64,000 nucleotides of DNA from Paracoccus alkanivorans (GTDB lineage Bacteria > Pseudomonadota > Alphaproteobacteria > Rhodobacterales > Rhodobacteraceae), in NCBI RefSeq assembly GCF_003697785.1, contig NZ_QOKZ01000005.1, forward strand, positions 1-64,000, written 5' to 3'. Of the stretch, positions 26,928 through 35,802 are shown piece by piece. Positions within the stretch are counted from its first letter, which is position 1. Each line of letters begins with the position of its first letter. The notes under the pieces were generated by a model that saw nothing but the letters and a program-made list of their open reading frames with translations, was not told the DNA's origin and searched no databases. The position numbers and the translations under genes are program-made.

Positions 26928-28238
26928 TCAGCCGGTCGGCGACGCCTTTTCGTCGTCATCGCCAAGCCCGGGCTCGTCCCCGTTTTCTTCTCCTGTCGGA
27001 GAGGTATCGTCGGCCTGCGCCTCATCCAGCGCGGTCTCAAGCACCAGCGCCGTGACATTGGTCCCGATGGCGGCATAGCTGCCCTGCTCCTCCGGGGACA
27101 ATGCGGGACGGCGTGTCATCCGCCAACCGGCGTAAATCGCCACCGATATCAGCAGTGCTCCCATGTAGATCCAGTAACCATCCGGGCCGACCACGCCCAT
27201 CAGCCAGCCGGTGATCAGCGGGCCACCAAGCGAGCCGACGCCATAGATGAACAGCAGCCCCGCCGAGGCAGCCGCCATGTCCGACTGGTCCAGGTAATCA
27301 TTGGTATAGGCCAGCAGCATCGCATAGATCGGATGCGATACGCCGCCCAGCATCGCACCGGCAAGCGCCAGCCCGAGCGCACCGGGTTGCACCACCACCA
27401 CGATCAATGTGGTCAGCGCTCCGATCGCGGCCAGCAGCAGCACCAGTTTGCGCCGGTCTATACGGTCCGACACCCAGCCAAGCGGGTATTGCAGCACCAG
27501 CCCTCCGGTATAGATCGCCGCCACGAAAAACGAGATCTGGGCTACGGACAACCCGATCTCGGCCCCCCAGACCGAGGACATTCCTGACAGCGCAGCGAAC
27601 ACGCCGCCCATCAGGAAGATACCCACGCAGCCCAGCGGCGACGCGACGTAGAGTTGCCGGAAGGACATCCGCTTGATCGTCTCGAATGACGGAGCAGGAC
27701 GTGCCGACAAAAGGATAGGCGTGAAGGCCAGCGACACCAGCACCGAGGGAATGGCGAACAGCAGGAATCCCGCCGGATCGCCGACATTCAACAGGGCCTG
27801 CGCGGAAACGATTCCCAGAAGCTGCACCACCATGTAGGCCGCCAGCGTCTTGCCCCGGTTCTCATTGGTCGAAGCCTCGTTCAGCCAGCTTTCCGCCGTC
27901 ACGTAGACGCCGCAGAAACAAAAGCCGATCAGGAAACGCAGGATAGTCCAGGAAATCCAGTTCGGCCCGATGGCGAACAGCACCAGGATTGCCGAGATCA
28001 TCGAGCCGAGTGCCGCAAAGACACGGACATGACCGACATTGTGAATGATGCCCGGCACGGTCAGGCTGCCCAGCAGGAAGCCGCCATAATACCCAGCCAT
28101 GACGACCGACATCTGGAAGGTTGCGATATGCTCGATCCCGCCACGAATACCCAGCAACGTCCCATGCATCCCGTTGCCGACCATCAGCAACAGAACGCCA
28201 AGCAACAGCGGCCATGTGCTGCGCATCACCGAACTCAT
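26928..28238 (-). CDS. MFS transporter (YcaD-like)
   Basis: A 436-residue major-facilitator protein with 12 predicted helices and an acidic C-terminal tail of about 50 residues (ETALDEAQADDTSPTGEENG and onwards). The sequence RFLIGFCFCGVYVTAESWLN in the fourth helix region is typical of the YcaD subgroup. Substrate unknown. An earlier GTG at 28280 would add 14 residues without hydrophobic or conserved content; the ATG at 28238 is preferred. The acidic tail is longer than in E. coli YcaD. Confidence 0.88.
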   Translation of the reverse strand: MSSVMRSTWPLLLGVLLLMVGNGMHGTLLGIRGGIEHIATFQMSVVMAGYYGGFLLGSLTVPGIIHNVGHVRVFAALGSMISAILVLFAIGPNWISWTILRFLIGFCFCGVYVTAESWLNEASTNENRGKTLAAYMVVQLLGIVSAQALLNVGDPAGFLLFAIPSVLVSLAFTPILLSARPAPSFETIKRMSFRQLYVASPLGCVGIFLMGGVFAALSGMSSVWGAEIGLSVAQISFFVAAIYTGGLVLQYPLGWVSDRIDRRKLVLLLAAIGALTTLIVVVVQPGALGLALAGAMLGGVSHPIYAMLLAYTNDYLDQSDMAAASAGLLFIYGVGSLGGPLITGWLMGVVGPDGYWIYMGALLISVAIYAGWRMTRRPALSPEEQGSYAAIGTNVTALVLETALDEAQADDTSPTGEENGDEPGLGDDDEKASPTG

Positions 28239-28326
28239 CTCGAAACCCGTCCTTCGTCCTGCACCCGATCGGTCAAGCACTCTGCCCTAATCCCGATCGC
28301 GCGCGCTTTCCAGCGTGGAACCGATT

Positions 28327-29373
28327 TCAGGGTAACAGAAGCGATGCGTCTCCATAACTGAAGAATCGATATTCTGCCGCGACGGCATGCGCGTAAATTC
28401 GCTGGATTTCTTCCATTCCCATAAGCGCCGAGACCAGCATGAGCAGGGTCGATTTCGGCAGGTGGAAATTGGTCATCAGCCCGTCGCTCACCCGGAAGTG
28501 ATAGCCTGGATAGATGAAGATCTCTGTCGTGCCGGAAAAGGGCGCTATCCGATCCTCTCCGCACGCGGCCGATTCGATCAGCCGCAGCGCCGTGGTGCCG
28601 ACCGGAATAACCCGCCGTCCCTGTTCCTTCGCGGCGTTGATCCGGGCGGCGGCGGCCCCGCTGACCTCACCCCACTCGGCATGCATCCTGTGGGTGGCCA
28701 CGTCCTCGACCTTGACGGGCAAGAAGGTTCCCGCGCCGACATGCAGGGTGACATGGACGAACTCGACGCCGCGCGCCTCCAGCGCCTCCAGCAGGGGCGT
28801 ATCGAAATGCAGGCTGGCTGTCGGGGCGGCGACCGCGCCCCGCCGCGCGGCCCAGATGGTCTGGTAGTCCTCGTGATCCTGTTCGTCGGGCGCCCGCAAC
28901 GACGCGATATAGGGCGGCAGCGGCATCGCCCCCACCCGGGCCAGCGCCGCATCAAAGGCGTCGCCCTCGGCATCGAAGCGCAACCGCAAGCCGCCTCCCG
29001 CGATCTCAACGACCTCGGCGGACAGCGCCTCGCCGAAACGGATCACCTCGCCCTCGCGCAGCTTGCGCAATGGCTTGGCCAGCGCCTGCCAACCATCCAC
29101 GGCGGGCTCCAGCAGCGTCACCTCGATCTTCGCCGCAACCTCGCCCTGCCCGGTCCGCCGCGTCCGGGTTCCGGTCAGGCGCGCGGGGATGACCTTGGTG
29201 TCGTTCAGCACCAGAACATCGCCGGGGCGCAAGATCTGCGGCAGATCGTAAACATGCCGGTCCGCGATCCCCCGCCCCTCTGCCAGAAGCAGGCGCGCCG
29301 AACTGCGCGGTCGCGCGGGACGCGTCGCGATCAGGTGCTCGGGCAGGTCGAAATCGAAATCAGAAAGTTTCAT
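28327..29373 (-). CDS. queA: tRNA preQ1(34) S-adenosylmethionine ribosyltransferase-isomerase QueA
   Basis: A 348-residue enzyme that transfers and isomerises the ribosyl moiety of SAM onto preQ1 in tRNA, the step before queuosine. It starts [20 protein letters not shown], the standard QueA N-terminus, and contains the conserved [10 protein letters not shown] and [19 protein letters not shown] stretches. The start at 29373 is the conserved Met; an upstream extension to 29424 is rejected. No other queuosine gene (tgt, queG) is in the window on this side. Confidence 0.96.
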   Translation of the reverse strand: MKLSDFDFDLPEHLIATRPARPRSSARLLLAEGRGIADRHVYDLPQILRPGDVLVLNDTKVIPARLTGTRTRRTGQGEVAAKIEVTLLEPAVDGWQALAKPLRKLREGEVIRFGEALSAEVVEIAGGGLRLRFDAEGDAFDAALARVGAMPLPPYIASLRAPDEQDHEDYQTIWAARRGAVAAPTASLHFDTPLLEALEARGVEFVHVTLHVGAGTFLPVKVEDVATHRMHAEWGEVSGAAAARINAAKEQGRRVIPVGTTALRLIESAACGEDRIAPFSGTTEIFIYPGYHFRVSDGLMTNFHLPKSTLLMLVSALMGMEEIQRIYAHAVAAEYRFFSYGDASLLLP

Positions 29374-29446
29374 GACAGCGCTTGTGCGCCGGCCCGCCTG
29401 CCCGGTCAAGTTGACGTCAATCAAATCACGAGAGATTTCACCGCCA

Positions 29447-29475
29447 TAAAGACAAAGTGAAAAACTTGGTCTTTA
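29447..29475. promoter_or_regulatory. Inverted repeat in the promoter of bfd-bfr
   Basis: TAAAGAC and GTCTTTA are exact inverted repeats, with inner arms AAGT and ACTT also pairing, 47 bp upstream of the bfd start. An iron-responsive operator is expected here because bfd and bfr are iron genes, but the sequence does not match an operator I can name. A separate 10-bp palindrome, TTGACGTCAA, lies at 29411-29420 nearer queA. Confidence 0.45.
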
Positions 29476-29521
29476 CATGACTGACAATTTTGGTAGGAGT
29501 TCGGGTGACAGGAGCTTGCCA

Positions 29522-29815
29522 ATGATCGTCTGCCACTGCATGCAAATCTCGGATCACGACATCCATGCCGCGATCGACTGGATGCGTGCGGCGGATCCGC
29601 AGACGATCATCACGCCGGGCAAGATCTATCACGCCCTCGGGAAACGTGCAGATTGCGGCAGTTGCATGCCGCTGTTTCTGGACACCATGCGCCACTGCGA
29701 TAGTGTGGGGGTAGCCCCGCCGATTTTGCGGGCAAGAACAGGCAGCATGGAGGGCTCCCGAAATGAAGGGCGACAAAAAGGTCATCGAATATCTCAACGC
29801 CGCACTGCGGTCTGA
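29522..29815 (+). CDS. bfd: Bacterioferritin-associated ferredoxin (BFD-like [2Fe-2S])
   Basis: A 97-residue protein starting [20 protein letters not shown]. The four cysteines C4, C6, C46 and C49 (CHC, then ADCGSCMP) match the BFD-like [2Fe-2S] domain. Bfd reduces bacterioferritin to release stored iron. The last third (after about residue 65) is hydrophilic and overlaps the first 53 bp of bfr in another frame, longer than the usual 60-75-residue Bfd. Whether this tail is functional is unclear. The ribosome-binding site is AGGAG upstream of 29522. Confidence 0.85.
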   Translation: MIVCHCMQISDHDIHAAIDWMRAADPQTIITPGKIYHALGKRADCGSCMPLFLDTMRHCDSVGVAPPILRARTGSMEGSRNEGRQKGHRISQRRTAV

Positions 29816-30248
29816 ATTGACGGCTGTCAGCCAGTATTGGCTGCATTATCGCCTGCAGGAAGACTGGGGTTACGGGCGGATCGCGAACAAATCGCGCGCC
29901 GAATCGATCGAGGAAATGCATCACGCCGATCGGCTGATCCAGCGAATCATCTTTCTCGAAGGCCATCCGAATCTGCAAAAGCTCGACCCGCTGCGGATCG
30001 GCCAGAATCTCAAGGAAACTCTCGAATCGGATCTGGCTGGCGAACATGACGCGCGCACGCTTTATATCGAGGCGCGCGATCATTGCGAGAAGGTCGGCGA
30101 TTATGTCAGCAAGCAACTGTTCGAGGATCTGATTGCCGACGAGGAAGGCCATATCGACTTCCTCGAAACCCAGATCGAGCTGCATACCACCATCGGTGCC
30201 GAGAAATATGGCCTGCTCAATGCCAAACCCGCGGATGAAGCGGAATAA
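29763..30248 (+). CDS. bfr: Bacterioferritin
   Basis: A 161-residue haem-containing iron-storage protein that forms 24-mer shells. The ferroxidase residues E18, E51 and H54 and the haem ligand M52 ([20 protein letters not shown]) are all at the same positions as in E. coli Bfr. [12 protein letters not shown] near the C-terminus supplies the remaining ligands. It overlaps bfd by 53 bp, so the two are one operon. A strong terminator follows at 30274-30311. Confidence 0.97.
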   Translation: MKGDKKVIEYLNAALRSELTAVSQYWLHYRLQEDWGYGRIANKSRAESIEEMHHADRLIQRIIFLEGHPNLQKLDPLRIGQNLKETLESDLAGEHDARTLYIEARDHCEKVGDYVSKQLFEDLIADEEGHIDFLETQIELHTTIGAEKYGLLNAKPADEAE

Positions 30249-30273
30249 GCAGCGGCCCTGACAGGATGATATC

Positions 30274-30311
30274 GGCGGGTGCGTGATCCATTATCACGCG
30301 CCCGCTTTTTT
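30274..30311 (+). terminator. Rho-independent terminator after bfr
   Basis: GCGGGTGCGTGAT pairs with ATCACGCGCCCGC around a short loop and is followed by six T residues, 26 bp after the bfr stop. Confidence 0.92.
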
Positions 30312-30333
30312 GGGGAAGCGGACGCGACGGCGG

Positions 30334-30660
30334 TCAGCCAGCAGCGAAGTTGCAGCCTTTGCGCTGCCCCAGCCCCGCCAGAACCGCCTCACGCGCATGT
30401 GCGGCCTCAAGCGCTTCCTGTCCGTTCATGTAATTGCCGACTGCAGCCGGCCAGAACAGCACAACAGCGGCGACATTTTGCGCCGACATGCCTGTTCCTT
30501 TCTTGGCCTCTTTCTTCAATCGCTCGATCTGCGCCGATTCCTGGGCGATCTGCTGGCAGGTCATGTTGGCGTCGGTGATGCGGGTCTTTGCAACCTTCTC
30601 GGGGTTGACGCAGGCAGCCAGAATCAGTGGAGCAGCGAATGCGAGTGCGATTTTCTTCAT
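30334..30660 (-). CDS. Small lipoprotein, unknown function
   Basis: A 108-residue protein with a lipoprotein signal MKKIALAFAAPLILAAC, lipid attachment at C17. The mature part has a charged helix (ESAQIERLKKEAKKGTGMSA) and a hydrophobic segment around VAAVVLFWPAAVGN. The domain TCQQIAQESAQIE...NVAAVVLFWPA resembles short phage- or membrane-associated lipoproteins of Rhodobacterales that I cannot name. The start at 30660 is set by the signal peptide. It lies alone, facing the bfr terminator. Confidence 0.75.
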   Translation of the reverse strand: MKKIALAFAAPLILAACVNPEKVAKTRITDANMTCQQIAQESAQIERLKKEAKKGTGMSAQNVAAVVLFWPAAVGNYMNGQEALEAAHAREAVLAGLGQRKGCNFAAG

Positions 30661-30782
30661 GGGGAATCCTTTCAATCTTCGCATTCGTGTTTTGTCATCC
30701 ACTCCTGAACAAAAGGTTAACTTACTCCCTGCAAGGGTTTGAAAAATAGCTCTATCTGGCTCCTTCCCGATATCCAGGCGCC

Positions 30783-31796
30783 TCAGCGATCAAGTTCAAG
30801 TTCGTCGTAGACCTGCTGGATAAGATCAGGACCGATCCGGTCGGCCATCTGCTCGTGCACGGGCTTCAGCGCCGCCAGCCACGCGGCGCGTTCCTCACCG
30901 GTCAACTCGTGGAACCTGGTCGTGCCAAGGGCCTTCATCGCCTCCAGCGCTTCATCATTCACCTGTTCCGCGATCGAATTGCCGTATTCAGTCGCCTCAA
31001 GCACGGCCCTGTCCAACTCGGTACGGATATCGCCCGGCAAATTCTTCCAATATGCCTGGTTCACAATCAGCGCATAGCCGATATAGCCATGCCGCGAAAT
31101 CGTGGCATGTTTCTGAACCTCATGCATGTTCTGCGTGAACATGTTCGATGGCGGATTTTCGGTTCCATCGACGATACCGGTCGCAAGCGCCTGATAAACC
31201 TCTGAAAAAGCAAGAACCTGAGGCATCGCGCCAAGCGCAAGCATCTGCGCTTCCAGGGTTTTCGACGCCTGTATGCGCATCTTGAGCCCCTTGAAATCAC
31301 CGGGCCAGTGCAGGGGTGAATTGGCTGACATGATCTTGAAGCCGTTGTCCCAGAATGCCAGCCCTTCAATTCCCCTGGGCTCCAGCATCTTCAGCAGCTC
31401 TTCGCCGATCTCGCCTTCGGTGATCTTGCGCAGGCTCTCGCGCCCATCGAACAGCACCGGCAGGTCGAACAGCTCGAATTGCTGCGCCCCGAGCGGGCTG
31501 AACTTGGCCAACGAAGGCGCCAGCATCTGCACGGCCCCCAGTTGCAAGGCCTCAAGCTCCACCTTGTCCTTGTATAGCTGGCTGCCGGGATAAATCTCGA
31601 CATTGACCGCCCCTTCGGTATATTTCTCCGCCAGTTCCCTGAATCTGTCGGCAGCCTTGCCCTTGGGCGTGTCGGGGGCGACAACATGGCTGAACTTGAT
31701 GGTGATCCTGGCCTCGGCCCGTGCCGGGTGCAAAGCAGGCAGGCCGATCACGGCAGCTCCCGCCAGCCGGGTGAAGTTGCGCCGATTCAGCATCAT
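30783..31796 (-). CDS. dctP: TRAP transporter periplasmic dicarboxylate-binding protein DctP
   Basis: A 337-residue extracytoplasmic solute receptor. The N-terminus (NRRNFTRLAGAAVIGLPALH, ending ARA near 27) looks like a twin-arginine signal. The mature part starts IKFSHVVAPDTPKGKAADRF, typical of C4-dicarboxylate DctP, and holds the substrate-binding Arg in KMRIQASKTLEAQM. The start follows GGGGGAGGAACC. The membrane genes dctQ and dctM, which normally follow, are missing. The gene is divergent from dctSR, which suggests control by that system or a sensing role with it. Confidence 0.92.
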   Translation of the reverse strand: MMLNRRNFTRLAGAAVIGLPALHPARAEARITIKFSHVVAPDTPKGKAADRFRELAEKYTEGAVNVEIYPGSQLYKDKVELEALQLGAVQMLAPSLAKFSPLGAQQFELFDLPVLFDGRESLRKITEGEIGEELLKMLEPRGIEGLAFWDNGFKIMSANSPLHWPGDFKGLKMRIQASKTLEAQMLALGAMPQVLAFSEVYQALATGIVDGTENPPSNMFTQNMHEVQKHATISRHGYIGYALIVNQAYWKNLPGDIRTELDRAVLEATEYGNSIAEQVNDEALEAMKALGTTRFHELTGEERAAWLAALKPVHEQMADRIGPDLIQQVYDELELDR

Positions 31797-31897
31797 GGTT
31801 CCTCCCCCTTCTCCGCACTTCCGGCGGTCTGCGATTTCTTGCCACGATTGTCATCCTGTCGTTATTGTGGGTTTCCGCAATAGAAAGAGGAAATGGC

Positions 31898-33904
31898 GTG
31901 AACAGGAGGGAGGCAGCATCGGCCAGAACAGGCGGTTCGGCGCTGGACGATCCCTGGACCGTCGGCGCCAAGACCACTCCACGGCGGCTGGACATGCTGG
32001 CCCTGGTTCCGCTGGTGGCGATCATCGCCCTTGTGGCCCTGGTCGCCGCCGTGGTCTGGATCGTCAGCCGCAACGAGGCCGAGCAGGCGCGGGTCAAGCT
32101 GGCAACTGATGCACTGTGGGTCGAACAGACGCTGCGCCTGCAGATGTCCGTCGATGAGGACATGCTCGTGCGGCAGGCGCTCGAAGCGGCCTCGGGCACC
32201 TCCTCCGCCGTGCTGGACACCCGGACGCGCCTGCATATCGCGTCGAATCCCGAGATCCTTTCGGTCGTCTGGCATGACGGCAGCGGTCGCCGCACGCGCG
32301 CCCTGCCGAATGCCGGCGCGCCAGGCGATGACGAACTGGTGGCGTTGTTGGCGAAACCCGGCGCCAGGGGGGCTCGGCCGGTCTATGGCGATGTCGCCGA
32401 CGACGGGCGGGTGACGATGGGGCTGGCGCTGCCGGACGAGGCGGGCTTCGTCACCGCCACCGTGTCGCTGCCGCTTCTGTTGCAACGACATGTTCCGTGG
32501 TGGATCGCGGAACAATATGGCGTGCGTATCCGGGACACGGGAGGTCAGGATTTCGCGGCAAGGCAGTTGCTGACACCCGATCCCGGCAATCCCAGCCACA
32601 CGATCAGCTTCGATCCTCCGTTGCGTGGAACGTTATTGCAGATCACCGCCTATGATGCGCCACAGGCTATTCGCTCGGCGCTGCTTTTCGGGGTCATCGC
32701 AGCATTGGCGGCATTCGCCATTCTCGCCCTCGCGGTGTTGTTCGGCAGCGCCAAGCGTCGCCGCGCGGCCGAAGCCCAGCTTCGCGGTGAAACCGCCTTT
32801 CGCCGGGCAATGGAAGAAAGCCTGACCGTGGGCCTGCGGGCCAGGGATCACGACGGACGGATTCTTTATGTCAACTCGGCTTTCTGCAATCTCGTGGGAA
32901 GGGAATCATCGGAACTGATCGGGCATAGCCCGCCAATGCCCTATTGGGACCCGGCATGGCTGGAAGAGATAGAGGCGCGGCATCGCCACCTCGAAAACTC
33001 GAAGGCCGTGCCGCAAAGTTTCGAAACCCATTTCCGCCACAAGGACGGCCACGAGATCGAGGTGCAGGTTTACGAGGCGCCGCTGATCGATGCAACCGGA
33101 GTGCATCGCGGCTGGATGGGCTCGGTCATCGATATCACCGACCAGAAGCGCGCCGCCCGGCTGGCCCGTGAACAGGATGAGACCATGGCTCGCACGGGAC
33201 GGCTGGTCACATTGGGTGAAATGGCCTCGACACTGGCACATGAGCTTAATCAGCCGCTCTCGGCGATCGCTTCTTACGCGGCGGGAATGACCAACCTGCT
33301 GGGGCATAAGGAGCTCGATCCCGTCATGCTGCGCGACGCCACCGGCAAGCTGAGCCGTCAGGCGGATCGGGCCGGGCAGATCATCCGCCATATCCAGGAT
33401 CTGGTCAAGAAACGCGAACCCCGCTTTCTGGATGTCCATCTTGATGAGGTGATCGTGGAAACCGTTGCTTTCCTGAACGCGGATGCCCGCGCGCATCGCG
33501 TCTTGCTCGAAACCGATATCCAGCCGGTGCCGCCATTGTCGGCCGATAGAATTTTGCTGGAACAGGTGCTCATCAACCTGATCCGCAACGGCATGGAAGC
33601 AATGGCGGACAAACGTCACGGCGATATGCTGCGCATTCGTCTCCATGCGCAGGGCGAACATGCAATGATCGAAGTCGTGGATCAGGGAGGCGGGATTTCC
33701 GACGAGATGACGGGGCGGCTTTTCGACGCATTCGCCTCGACCAAGGCACAAGGGATGGGGATGGGATTGAAAATCTGCCGCTCGATCGTCGAACTGCATC
33801 GCGGCCAGCTCAATCACCGCCCCGTCCCGGACGGGGGCACCGCGTTCCTGATCAGCCTGCCACTCGCCAGTCGAGAACAGGGGAATGACGCATGGGCGGC
33901 ATGA
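31898..33904 (+). CDS. dctS: C4-dicarboxylate sensor histidine kinase DctS
   Basis: A 668-residue membrane sensor kinase. It has a first transmembrane helix (about 33-56), a periplasmic sensing domain of about 200 residues, a second helix (about 255-280, ALLFGVIAALAAFAILALAV), a PAS domain (about 300-415), and the kinase core with H-box GEMASTLAHELNQPLSAIAS and ATP-binding motifs LINLIRNGMEAM and GMGMGLKICRSIVE. The GTG at 31898 follows AGAGGAAA. It overlaps dctR by 13 bp and is divergent from dctP, as in Rhodobacter. Confidence 0.92.
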   Translation: MNRREAASARTGGSALDDPWTVGAKTTPRRLDMLALVPLVAIIALVALVAAVVWIVSRNEAEQARVKLATDALWVEQTLRLQMSVDEDMLVRQALEAASGTSSAVLDTRTRLHIASNPEILSVVWHDGSGRRTRALPNAGAPGDDELVALLAKPGARGARPVYGDVADDGRVTMGLALPDEAGFVTATVSLPLLLQRHVPWWIAEQYGVRIRDTGGQDFAARQLLTPDPGNPSHTISFDPPLRGTLLQITAYDAPQAIRSALLFGVIAALAAFAILALAVLFGSAKRRRAAEAQLRGETAFRRAMEESLTVGLRARDHDGRILYVNSAFCNLVGRESSELIGHSPPMPYWDPAWLEEIEARHRHLENSKAVPQSFETHFRHKDGHEIEVQVYEAPLIDATGVHRGWMGSVIDITDQKRAARLAREQDETMARTGRLVTLGEMASTLAHELNQPLSAIASYAAGMTNLLGHKELDPVMLRDATGKLSRQADRAGQIIRHIQDLVKKREPRFLDVHLDEVIVETVAFLNADARAHRVLLETDIQPVPPLSADRILLEQVLINLIRNGMEAMADKRHGDMLRIRLHAQGEHAMIEVVDQGGGISDEMTGRLFDAFASTKAQGMGMGLKICRSIVELHRGQLNHRPVPDGGTAFLISLPLASREQGNDAWAA

Positions 33905-34494
33905 TCCATATCGTCGATGACGAGGAACCGATACGCGACGCGCTGAGCTTTCTGTTCGCCTCGCGCGGATTGGCAGCCCGATGCTGGCCCTCGGGAGAGG
34001 CGTTTCTTGCTGCCCTGCCGCTCGAGGACTGTTCCTGCATCATCCTTGACGTGCGCATGGGTGACCTGAACGGTCCGGAGGTTTACGAGCGTCTGCGCGC
34101 GCAAGGCATCCAGGTGCCGGTGATTTTCCTGACCGGCCATGCAGATGTTCCGGTCGCGGTTCAGACGCTCAAGGCCGGTGCCTTCGACTTTCTCGAGAAA
34201 CCCTTCAACGACAACCAGATCGTCGATCTCGCCCTGCGTGCCATTGAAAGCTTTGAAGCGTCCGAGGCCGAGGAAGCCGCCCGCCGCGACATTGCCGCAC
34301 GCCTTGCCACCCTGTCGCCCCGCGAGGAAGAGGTCATGCGGCTGATGCTGTCGGGTGCCCTGAACAAGCAGATCGCCGATACGCTCGACATCGCCATGCG
34401 AACGGTAGAGGTCCATCGCGGCCGCATCCTGTCGAAAATGGGGGCACGGAACGGGATCGAACTCGCAATGATGATGGGGACGGACGGCAAGTGA
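33892..34494 (+). CDS. dctR: C4-dicarboxylate response regulator DctR (FixJ/LuxR type)
   Basis: A 200-residue FixJ-type regulator. The receiver domain spans 1-120, with acidic pocket VDDEEP, phospho-Asp in CIILDVRMGDLNG, and the conserved Lys in FLEKPFND. The LuxR-type HTH spans about 135-195 (LSPREEEVMRLMLSGALNKQ and the recognition helix MRTVEVHRGRILSKM). In Rhodobacter capsulatus DctR activates the dctPQM genes. The start lies inside dctS, so the two are coupled. Confidence 0.93.
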   Translation: MGGMIHIVDDEEPIRDALSFLFASRGLAARCWPSGEAFLAALPLEDCSCIILDVRMGDLNGPEVYERLRAQGIQVPVIFLTGHADVPVAVQTLKAGAFDFLEKPFNDNQIVDLALRAIESFEASEAEEAARRDIAARLATLSPREEEVMRLMLSGALNKQIADTLDIAMRTVEVHRGRILSKMGARNGIELAMMMGTDGK

Positions 34495-34542
34495 CGGGTG
34501 CTGTTTAGGCGAATGCAGCCTGGCCACAAAACTGATCCGTTC

Positions 34543-34575
34543 CGGCACATTGCCTTGCCCGTCATGAATGTGCCG
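34543..34575. terminator. Inverted repeat between convergent dctR and flgI
   Basis: CGGCACATT and AATGTGCCG are exact inverted repeats with a 15-base loop, 49 bp after dctR. It may end transcription from either side. No T-tract follows. The rest of 34495-34701 holds no gene. Confidence 0.45.
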
Positions 34576-34701
34576 TTCCAACCCGAGCACCCCCCATTTT
34601 CGACAATGTTTCCGGCAAGCTCGGACATGGTTTCGTCAGGGCAATAGTCTCAGCGCCGCCCTGTTCGTCCCCTGGTCCGATATCCGGCATGCGGGAACGG
34701 G

Positions 34702-35802
34702 TTATTCGATGATCAGCTCCGCGTGCAGGGCACCGGCTGCATGTATGGATTTCAGGATATCGATCATATCTCGCGGCGGCACTCCGAGAGCGTTGAGACC
34801 GGCAATCAAATCGCTGAGAGAAGTTTCATCGGCCAGTTCCGCAAAACCAATGCCAGGCTCTTCCTCCAACTCGGCGAATGACCTCGGAACAGTCACCGTT
34901 TCTCCATCCGCGAAAGGATTGGGCTGGGACACCAGCGGAGCCTCGCTGACACGCAGCGTCAGGTTCCCCTGCGACACCGCCACGCGCGAGATGCGGACAT
35001 GTTCACCCACGACAATCGTTCCCGCCTTGTGATCTATCACCACTTTCGCCCGGTCTTCCGGCTCGATGGTCAGGTTTTCGATCCGCCCCAGAACACGTGC
35101 AGGGCTGACATTGCCGAGTTTCCGAAATTCGACAATTACAGTGCCGCTGTCCCGAGCCTCTGCGATACGGCGGTTGAAGTCCCGGTTGATAACATCCTCG
35201 ATCCGGGTTGCGGTAGTAAAATCGGTGTTACGCAAAGCGATGCGAATATTCTGGAGTTGAGAGAAATCAAAGGCCACCTCGCGCTCCACCCGCGCGCCCG
35301 CCGGAATTGCCCCTGCTGTTGGGACACCTTCGACCACACGTGCCGCCTCCCCCGCGACTACCGCGCCCCCCGAGATAAGCGATCCTTGCGCAACCGCGTA
35401 GATATTGCCGTCCGCAGCTTTCAACGGGGTCATGACAAGGGTACCGCCCAACAAGCTTTTCGCATCGCCAATCGTGGAAACGCCGACATCGATGCGGCTG
35501 CCTGATCGCGCGAAAGGCGGCAATACGGCGGTCACCACGACAGCCGCGACGTTTTTGGACCTCAGCGCATCGTCGGTTACGTTGATCCCCAACCGCTCCA
35601 ACAGGCCGGCCAGCATTTCCTCTGTAAAGGGGGCGTTGCGAAAACTGTCGCCGGTACCGTCCAGGCCAACGACGAGACCATAGCCGACCAGATCATTGCC
35701 ACGAACACCGTCGAAATCCGCCATGTCCTTGATACGGACCGGTGCCGCAACGGATGCCGATGACAACGCTATGAGAACCAGTAAAGCCCAGAGCTGCCTC
35801 AC
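34702..35802 (-). CDS. flgI: Flagellar P-ring protein FlgI
   Basis: A 366-residue periplasmic protein with a Sec signal (first 20 residues, ending SSASVAA), followed by the FlgI start VRIKDMADFDGVRGNDLVGYGLVVGLDGTG and ending in the conserved region around SLSDLIAGLNALGVPPRDMI. It builds the P ring around the flagellar rod. The start is GTG at 35802, overlapping the flgL stop. It is the last gene of the motB-flgE-K-L-I block. The flgH L-ring gene and rod genes are not in the window. Confidence 0.96.
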   Translation of the reverse strand: MRQLWALLVLIALSSASVAAPVRIKDMADFDGVRGNDLVGYGLVVGLDGTGDSFRNAPFTEEMLAGLLERLGINVTDDALRSKNVAAVVVTAVLPPFARSGSRIDVGVSTIGDAKSLLGGTLVMTPLKAADGNIYAVAQGSLISGGAVVAGEAARVVEGVPTAGAIPAGARVEREVAFDFSQLQNIRIALRNTDFTTATRIEDVINRDFNRRIAEARDSGTVIVEFRKLGNVSPARVLGRIENLTIEPEDRAKVVIDHKAGTIVVGEHVRISRVAVSQGNLTLRVSEAPLVSQPNPFADGETVTVPRSFAELEEEPGIGFAELADETSLSDLIAGLNALGVPPRDMIDILKSIHAAGALHAELIIE

